64,000 bases of DNA from positions 62,001 to 126,000 of the forward strand of contig SEBU01000005.1 in assembly GCA_004173475.1 (NCBI GenBank), in the 5' to 3' direction. The notes below the pieces were generated by a model. It did not search any database. It worked only from the letters and a program-made list of their open reading frames with translations, and was not told the DNA's origin. The DNA comes from Gammaproteobacteria bacterium (lineage in GTDB: Bacteria; Pseudomonadota; Gammaproteobacteria; Pseudomonadales; Cellvibrionaceae). The translations under genes were made by a program, and so were the position numbers. Below, one piece after another: positions 58,838 through 64,000 of the stretch. Numbering within the stretch: the first letter of the stretch is position 1; each line of letters starts with the position of its first letter.

Positions 58838-60037
58838 ATGAATCTCGATTTAAACCTTTTACATCCCTACCCGTTTGAGAAGTTGGCCGCATTGAAAGCT
58901 GCAGTAACGCAGCCTGCCGACCTTAAAGATATTATGCTTTCCATCGGCGAACCAAAACACGAACCACCGGCTTTCGTACTTGAGACTTTGGTTAAAAATT
59001 TAAACAAACTTTCAAACTACCCGACCACCAAAGGCATCCCTGAATTACGCGAAGCAATTGCAACATGGGCAACAACACGCTTCAAATTGCATGTTGGCAG
59101 CTTTACTGCAGATAAACATGCGCTGCCAGTCAACGGTACGCGTGAAGCGCTATTTGCTTTCGCCCAAGCTACGATTGATCGCACCAAACCAGATCCAATT
59201 ATTGTATCCCCCAATCCTTTTTATCAAATATATGAAGGTGCTGCTCTTTTGTCAGGTGCTGAACCGCACTTTCTAAACTGCACACCAGCAAATAATTTCA
59301 TTCCGGATTTTGATTCTGTTTCTGAGGATGTTTGGCAGCGCACACAATTGTTATTTGTTTGTTCGCCAGGAAATCCTACTGGCGCAGTAATGAGTAGCGC
59401 ACAATTAAAAAAGCTGATTTCACTTGCGGATAAATACGATTTCATCATCGCGTCAGATGAATGCTATTCGGAACTTTATTTCGACGAAAAAAATCCACCA
59501 GCCGGTCTTTTACAAGCTTGTGCGGAATTGGGTCGCGATGATTTTTCGCGCTGCGTTGTATTCCATAGTTTATCCAAGCGTTCCAATTTGCCGGGATTGC
59601 GATCAGGGTTTGTAGCCGGCGACGCAAAAATTTTGGAAAAGTTTTTGTTGTATCGAACCTATCACGGATGTGCCATGCCTGTGCCTACGCAACTTGCTAG
59701 CGTTGCTGCGTGGCAAGACGAAACTCATGTTATTGAAAATCGTAAAGCTTACAACGAAAAATTTGACGCGGTTTTGACTATACTCGACGGTGTTTTAGAC
59801 GTTAAAAAACCTGACGCAAGTTTTTACCTATGGCCGAAAACGCCAATAAAAGGTGAGCTTTTTGCGCAAAAATTATTTGAAACCCAGAAAGTTACTGTAC
59901 TCCCAGGTAGCTATCTTGCTCGCGAAGCCGACGGCATTAATCCCGGCGAAGACTACGTTCGCCTGGCGTTGGTTGCACCTCTGGCCGAATGTATTGATGC
60001 AGCACAGCGTATTAAATCATTTGTACAATCCTTATGA
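58838..60037 (+). CDS. dapC: Succinyldiaminopimelate transaminase
   Basis: DapC makes N-succinyl-LL-2,6-diaminopimelate in the lysine/peptidoglycan pathway. It is a fold-type I aminotransferase with the start MNLDLNLLHPYPFEKLAAL, SPGNPTGAVMSS, SDECYSELYFD and the PLP-Lys motif FHSLSKRSNLPGLRSGF. Length 399 is usual. It overlaps nth by 4 bases; dapD of the same pathway is 1 kb downstream. Confidence 0.95.
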   Translation: MNLDLNLLHPYPFEKLAALKAAVTQPADLKDIMLSIGEPKHEPPAFVLETLVKNLNKLSNYPTTKGIPELREAIATWATTRFKLHVGSFTADKHALPVNGTREALFAFAQATIDRTKPDPIIVSPNPFYQIYEGAALLSGAEPHFLNCTPANNFIPDFDSVSEDVWQRTQLLFVCSPGNPTGAVMSSAQLKKLISLADKYDFIIASDECYSELYFDEKNPPAGLLQACAELGRDDFSRCVVFHSLSKRSNLPGLRSGFVAGDAKILEKFLLYRTYHGCAMPVPTQLASVAAWQDETHVIENRKAYNEKFDAVLTILDGVLDVKKPDASFYLWPKTPIKGELFAQKLFETQKVTVLPGSYLAREADGINPGEDYVRLALVAPLAECIDAAQRIKSFVQSL

Positions 60038-60705
60038 CCGAGCTACAAAAGCTATCCAAACAAGGGCGGGCAGATTATATTCGGGAAAAGCTTCAACAGC
60101 TTTATCCAAACCCACCCATTCCGCTTGAACATAAAGATGCCTATACGCTACTGATTGCCGTTTTACTTTCTGCGCAATGCACCGATGCTCGTGTGAATAC
60201 TGTAACGCCCACGTTGTTTAAATTAGCAGACAATCCTTACGATATGGCAAAAGTGCCCGTAGAAAAAATTCAGGAAATCATTCGGCCCTGCGGATTATCC
60301 CCACAAAAATCCAAAGCGATTTCCGTATTGTCGCAAATGCTGATCGACGAACACGACGGTAAAGTTCCTGATGATTGGGACGCGCTGGAAAGGTTACCCG
60401 GCGTTGGCCACAAAACCGCAAGCGTTGTAATGAGCCAGGCATTTGGTCACCCGGCTTTTCCAGTGGACACTCATATACACCGTTTGGCACAACGCTGGGG
60501 CTTAACCAACGGCAAAAATGTTGTGCAAACAGAAAAAGATTTAAAACGTCTATTCCCTAAAGAAACCTGGAATGCATTGCATCTACAAATTATTTATTAT
60601 GGTCGCGAACACTGTTCCGCGCGCGGTTGTGATGGAACAGTTTGTGAGATTTGTAGAACGAGTTATCCGAATCGAAAGAAACCTAAAGTTGTGTTGAAAC
60701 CATGA
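60034..60705 (+). CDS. nth: Endonuclease III family DNA glycosylase, variant Cys pattern
   Basis: Nth removes oxidised pyrimidines and nicks the abasic site. The helix-hairpin-helix LPGVGHKTASVV with catalytic Lys and the Asp in VDTHIHR are present. The C-terminal iron-sulfur ligands read HCSARGCDGTVCEIC, that is Cys-X4-Cys-X4-Cys-X2-Cys, unlike the usual Cys-X6-Cys-X2-Cys-X5-Cys. At 223 residues it is slightly longer than E. coli Nth. It overlaps dapC and yffB by 4 bases each. Confidence 0.93.
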   Translation: MTELQKLSKQGRADYIREKLQQLYPNPPIPLEHKDAYTLLIAVLLSAQCTDARVNTVTPTLFKLADNPYDMAKVPVEKIQEIIRPCGLSPQKSKAISVLSQMLIDEHDGKVPDDWDALERLPGVGHKTASVVMSQAFGHPAFPVDTHIHRLAQRWGLTNGKNVVQTEKDLKRLFPKETWNALHLQIIYYGREHCSARGCDGTVCEICRTSYPNRKKPKVVLKP

Positions 60706-61046
60706 TCACCCTATACGGCATAAAAAACTGCGACACTGTAAAAAAATCTCGCGATTGGCTCGCGAAGAATAATGTTGATTATCGCTTTCACGATTTTCGG
60801 GCAGACGGCTTAGACAAAGCTCAGGTAAATAATTGGATCACCGAAATAGGTCTAGAAAATTTGGTGAATAAACGTAGCACCACTTGGAAAGAATTAAACG
60901 ATAGCATCAAAAGCGATTTTGATGAACAAAATGCGGCAAGCATAATCGTTGAAAATCCAACGCTGATTAAACGCCCGTTGCTCGACACCGGCAAACAAAA
61001 ACATGTCGGATTCAAAGAAACAGAATACGCAAGAATTTTTAATTAA
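60702..61046 (+). CDS. yffB: ArsC/Spx-family protein YffB
   Basis: A 114-residue thioredoxin-fold protein of the ArsC/Spx group with one N-terminal Cys in YGIKNCDTVKKSRDWL and the C-terminal NPTLIKRPLLD with the conserved Arg. YffB proteins are not proven arsenate reductases; they bind glutathione weakly and their role is unclear. The place between nth/dapC and dapD is the usual one for yffB, so I do not link it to the arsenic operon. Confidence 0.92.
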   Translation: MITLYGIKNCDTVKKSRDWLAKNNVDYRFHDFRADGLDKAQVNNWITEIGLENLVNKRSTTWKELNDSIKSDFDEQNAASIIVENPTLIKRPLLDTGKQKHVGFKETEYARIFN

Positions 61047-61061
61047 TTATTAGGAAACAAA

Positions 61062-62090
61062 ATGACTACTCTATACGCATTAGGCCTCGGTATCGGCACA
61101 AAAAATTCAAAAGGTGAATGGCTGGAAGTTTTTTACGCCGTACCACTCCTGAACCCACCAGCTGCAATTGCAAACGCAATCGCTAAAGTAGTGGGTTACA
61201 CCGAAGGAAACCAGGCGCTTAATATTTCAAATTCACAAGCAGGTGAAATTGCACAAGCTCTTGAAGGCGTCGATACTGAACAAGCTGCGCTTGCAAAAAA
61301 TTTAATTAATAGCAAACGTCCTTTGGTTGCAACATTGATTGCCACTGATACTAATCCAGCGTCTGTGCCCGAAGGCTATTTGAAGTTGCATTTGTTGTCC
61401 CATCGATTAGTAAAACCGCACAATACTATTCTGGCTGGAATTTTTGGTGTGTTGCCAAACGTGGCCTGGACGAACAAAGGTGCAATCGACGTCAACGAAT
61501 TACCTGCAGCGCAATTGCAAGCACGATTAAATGGCGAAGAGCTAGAAGTTTCTTGCGTCGACAAATTTCCTAAAATGACCAATTACGTTGTGCCAAAAGG
61601 TGTGCGTGTAGCTCATACGGCGCGCGTACGTTTGGGAGCTTATCTGGGCGAAGGCACCACTATCATGCATGAAGGTTTCGTAAACTTTAATGCAGGTACA
61701 GAAGGCCCAGCCATGATCGAAGGCCGCATTTCTGCGGGCGTATTCGTGGGCGCTGGATCTGATTTGGGCGGTGGTAGTTCGACCATGGGCACCTTGTCGG
61801 GTGGTGGCAACATAATCATTTCTATTGGAAAAGAATCTTTAATTGGTGCTAACGCCGGCTCAGGAATTCCCTTGGGTGATCGCTGTAAGATAGAATCAGG
61901 CTTATACATTACCGCTGGCACAAAAGTGGTTATGCTCGACGACACGGGCGCTGAAGTGAAGACCGTGAAAGCGCGCGATTTAGCAGGCGTTTCGGATCTA
62001 GTTTTCCGTCGCAACTCAATCAGCGGTCGAGTAGAAGTTGTTACCAACAAAAGTGCATTGCAGTTAAACAGCGCACTGCATAAAAATTAA
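61062..62090 (+). CDS. dapD: Tetrahydrodipicolinate N-succinyltransferase (Pseudomonas-type)
   Basis: DapD adds succinyl from succinyl-CoA to tetrahydrodipicolinate in lysine synthesis. At 342 residues it is of the long pseudomonad type. The C-terminal half is a left-handed beta-helix with VRVAHTARVRLGAYLGEGTT, MHEGFVNFNAG and a GGGSSTMGTLSGGGN segment. TAGGAAACAAA precedes the ATG. Confidence 0.96.
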   Translation: MTTLYALGLGIGTKNSKGEWLEVFYAVPLLNPPAAIANAIAKVVGYTEGNQALNISNSQAGEIAQALEGVDTEQAALAKNLINSKRPLVATLIATDTNPASVPEGYLKLHLLSHRLVKPHNTILAGIFGVLPNVAWTNKGAIDVNELPAAQLQARLNGEELEVSCVDKFPKMTNYVVPKGVRVAHTARVRLGAYLGEGTTIMHEGFVNFNAGTEGPAMIEGRISAGVFVGAGSDLGGGSSTMGTLSGGGNIIISIGKESLIGANAGSGIPLGDRCKIESGLYITAGTKVVMLDDTGAEVKTVKARDLAGVSDLVFRRNSISGRVEVVTNKSALQLNSALHKN

Positions 62091-62103
62091 TTATCCATCG
62101 TTT

Positions 62104-62138
62104 ATATTGAGCTTGTCGCACTTCGACAAGCTCAATAT
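62104..62138. repeat. REP-like 15-bp inverted repeat after dapD
   Basis: ATATTGAGCTTGTCG (62104-62118) and its exact complement (62124-62138) flank a 5-base loop. The core GAGCTTGTCG...CGACAAGCTC resembles palindromic units scattered in many proteobacterial genomes. It may also help stop dapD transcription; no T tract follows. Confidence 0.8.
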
Positions 62139-62192
62139 GAATGTAAGAAATTTTATTTATTATTCTTAATACATTTAAGCGAGATAAAAATT

Positions 62193-62897
62193 ATGGGCGC
62201 TCAATGGAAAGCAAAAGGTCGCGAAGCTGCCGCAAGTGCAAAAGGTAAATTGTTTACCAAACTCACCAAAGAAATCATGATTGCCGCCCGCAACGGCGCA
62301 GACCCGGACATGAACCCTCGTTTACGTCTCGCCATTGTGCAAGCCAAAAAAGCCTCCATGACACGTGAGACTCTTGAACGCGCCATTAAAAAAGGTTCAG
62401 GCCAATTAGACGGCGGCATCAGTTACGAAAAATTAACTTACGAAGGTTTTGCACCGCATCAAGTACCAGTCATTGTTGAATGCTTAACTGACAATGTTAA
62501 CCGTACCATCTCAAATATTCGTGGACTATTTCGCAAAGGTCAACTGGGTGCATCGGGCTCCGTGTCATGGGATTTCGAACACGTGGGAATGATAGAAGCA
62601 ACACCTGCAAATAAAGATGCCGACCCCGAAATGGCCGCCATCGAAGCCGGCGCACAAGATTTCGAAACCGATGAAGAAGGCACAACACTTTTCATCACCG
62701 ACATCACCGATTTAGACGTAGTACAAAAAGCCTTACCTGCACAAGGCTTTACCGTAGAATCCGCAAAAATTGGGTACCGACCTAAGAATCCCGTGAGTTT
62801 ATCCGGAGAAGCATTGGAAGAAGTTGAAGCATTTTTAGCGGCGATTGATGATGACGATGATGTGCATGAAGTTTATGTGGGGTTGGCGGGGGAATAA
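62193..62897 (+). CDS. yebC: YebC/PmpR-family regulatory protein
   Basis: YebC-like proteins (TACO1 family) are three-domain cytoplasmic proteins that act on transcription and on ribosomes stalled at proline stretches. The start [20 protein letters not shown], the [19 protein letters not shown] segment and [18 protein letters not shown] are typical. Length 234 is usual. The N-terminal MGAQWK differs from the MAGHSKW form, as in one of the two subgroups. A terminator follows. Confidence 0.94.
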   Translation: MGAQWKAKGREAAASAKGKLFTKLTKEIMIAARNGADPDMNPRLRLAIVQAKKASMTRETLERAIKKGSGQLDGGISYEKLTYEGFAPHQVPVIVECLTDNVNRTISNIRGLFRKGQLGASGSVSWDFEHVGMIEATPANKDADPEMAAIEAGAQDFETDEEGTTLFITDITDLDVVQKALPAQGFTVESAKIGYRPKNPVSLSGEALEEVEAFLAAIDDDDDVHEVYVGLAGE

Positions 62898-62932
62898 AAT
62901 AAAAAGGCCAACGCGAGTTTGGCCTTTTATTG
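62898..62932. terminator. Terminator after yebC
   Basis: AAAAGGCCAA and TTGGCCTTTT around a short loop directly follow the stop. With A runs upstream it can also serve the collagen-like gene on the - strand. Confidence 0.9.
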
Positions 62933-62947
62933 AAACTAAATTCATGT

Positions 62948-63886
62948 TTAAGAGATAAAGCTTCCAGATTTAGCTACGCCTAACTGAATAACAGCGGCCA
63001 GCTTTAAGTTTTTTACGAGATTTGCCCCATCTGCTCCTCTTAACCCCTGGCTCCCAACAGCACCAGTTGTTCCTATGGGGCCTTGATCACCTGTTTTTCC
63101 ACCACCACAAAATTTACTACCATGCCCCCCAGGACCGCCGTTACCACCTGCACCGCCTGCGCCCGGATTCCCACCTATCCCACCAGCACCTCCGCTACTA
63201 ATAAATGAATACTGCACTTGGTCTAACGGCTGATCACCAATTGTTAATACTTCTAAGAAACCGCCTGCGCCACCGACACCACCATCTCCACCGTTTCCGC
63301 CTGGCATACCTGTGGCACCTTGAGCTCCTTTCCCGCCACCCCTTTCACAATAAAGATATCCGTCACGAGCATCTGGCCCCCTATCCCCTCTAGCACCTTC
63401 CGCCCCAACGACACCATTACCACCATTTCCCCCATTCTGACCGGAAAGATCTATTGTAAGAACGCCAAGAAATTCCTGGATACAAATTACCGTAACTTTG
63501 CCCCCATGATCACCTGGAGCTCCTGCCGATCCAGATTCACCTAAATTGACTCCGTTGTCGCCATTATCTGCTTTCGCGTTTTGAGGAAACGAAAGGATTT
63601 TTCCATTTTCAGATTTAAATTTATTCACAATAATCGTTAAAAGATTTCCATTTGTAATAATCCTTGCTCCGTTTTTCAAAATAATCGAATCTAGTGCAAC
63701 AAAAGTCGAGGTATTAGAGCCGAAAGCGGGACTACCGATTATCCATTCACCGCCATCTAACTCCATAGTTCCACCCTCCTCTAACCTGACATTAAAGTCG
63801 TTTTCTGAGGTTCCTAGCATAATTGGCTTTTTTATTTCCGTCGGAATCATTTCATTCGTAACTTGAACATTTTGAAAGCTTGCCAT
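62948..63886 (-). CDS. Collagen-like Gly-rich protein
   Basis: I do not recognise a named family. The 312-residue protein has a beta-rich N-terminal part (residues 1-100, e.g. GTMELDGGEWIIGS, DSIILKNGARIITNGN) with no signal peptide. It is followed by three Gly-X-Y-like blocks (about 105-135, 155-205 and 230-295) with many GG dipeptides, such as GGNGGNGVVGAEGARGDRG and GGIGGNPGAGGAGG, split by two beta segments (KVTVICIQEFLGVLTIDLSG and FLEVLTIGDQPLDQVQYSF). GGAGAG stands 4-9 bases before the ATG at 63886. Low-complexity Gly repeats suggest a surface or structural protein. Confidence 0.82.
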   Translation of the reverse strand: MASFQNVQVTNEMIPTEIKKPIMLGTSENDFNVRLEEGGTMELDGGEWIIGSPAFGSNTSTFVALDSIILKNGARIITNGNLLTIIVNKFKSENGKILSFPQNAKADNGDNGVNLGESGSAGAPGDHGGKVTVICIQEFLGVLTIDLSGQNGGNGGNGVVGAEGARGDRGPDARDGYLYCERGGGKGAQGATGMPGGNGGDGGVGGAGGFLEVLTIGDQPLDQVQYSFISSGGAGGIGGNPGAGGAGGNGGPGGHGSKFCGGGKTGDQGPIGTTGAVGSQGLRGADGANLVKNLKLAAVIQLGVAKSGSFIS

Positions 63887-64000
63887 AATTCTCTCCAACC
63901 GTTATGTTTCAAAAATAAATAAATTTAGAAAAATTAAAACAGGTTCGTTATGACAATAAAATCGGGATCATTTAATTGTCTTATTAAAATCACTCATGCC

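Noticed and set aside
60702-61046. ArsC-like gene considered as part of arsenic resistance
   Set aside because: Its place in the dapC-nth-dapD block and its sequence fit YffB, and it is 41 kb from the ars operon.
62948-63886. Repeated Gly codons considered as a CRISPR-like or tandem DNA repeat
   Set aside because: The repeats are irregular at DNA level, in frame and without spacers; they reflect Gly-X-Y protein repeats.

Overview
This window looks like chromosomal DNA of a gammaproteobacterium close to Cellvibrio (Cellvibrionaceae). The basis is gene order and protein character: the core blocks follow the Pseudomonas-type order, coding sequence has moderate GC, and the accessory genes (periplasmic-sensor diguanylate cyclases, mannonate dehydratase, a PEP-CTERM protein) suit that group. 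The assignment is inference; no database was searched.

Layout. (1) 1-6.9 kb is a core block on the + strand: TPR protein (cut by the window edge), lolB, ispE, tRNA-Gln, prs, rplY, pth, ychF. (2) 7.0-25.8 kb is accessory. It holds small membrane proteins (one gene frameshifted), AraC and GNAT proteins, a pair of secreted proteins with a possible His/Cys peptidase dyad, a small metal cluster (two tiny Cys-rich exported proteins, a MerT/MerF-like protein and a divergent MerR regulator), ynfA, and an arsenic operon arsR-GAPDH-arsJ-(ATP-grasp-like). Divergent from the arsenic operon is a phytase-like PEP-CTERM protein, followed by a YgiQ radical SAM protein and a Ser/Thr kinase fused to PEGA and FGE-sulfatase domains. 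(3) 25.8-50.2 kb on the - strand is the conserved envelope and translation block, read rpsB-tsf-pyrH-frr-uppS-cdsA-dxr-rseP-bamA-skp-lpxD-fabZ-lpxA-lpxB-rnhB-dnaE-accA. It is interrupted between tsf and pyrH by three + strand genes: a solute-binding-like protein and two tandem paralogous diguanylate cyclases. (4) 50.4-55.1 kb holds a periplasmic methionine-sulfoxide repair operon (dipZ-msrB-msrA) and a lone uxuA, lying between rpsB and map. (5) 55.2-62.9 kb is the + strand block map-glnD-dapC-nth-yffB-dapD-yebC. (6) The end carries a collagen-like Gly-rich protein on the - strand.

How the genes work together. The envelope block joins isoprenoid carrier synthesis (dxr, ispE, uppS), phospholipid activation (cdsA), lipid A synthesis (lpxD, fabZ, lpxA, lpxB) and outer-membrane protein assembly (bamA, skp, rseP, lolB). 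The arsenic operon has the parts to turn arsenate into 1-arseno-3-phosphoglycerate and export it. It also has an unassigned ATP-grasp-like fourth gene, translationally coupled to arsJ, which is the best candidate here for undescribed biochemistry. The metal cluster has a textbook MerR-type promoter with a 19-bp spacer. The DipZ protein carries a Met-rich periplasmic linker beside the methionine sulfoxide reductases it probably feeds.
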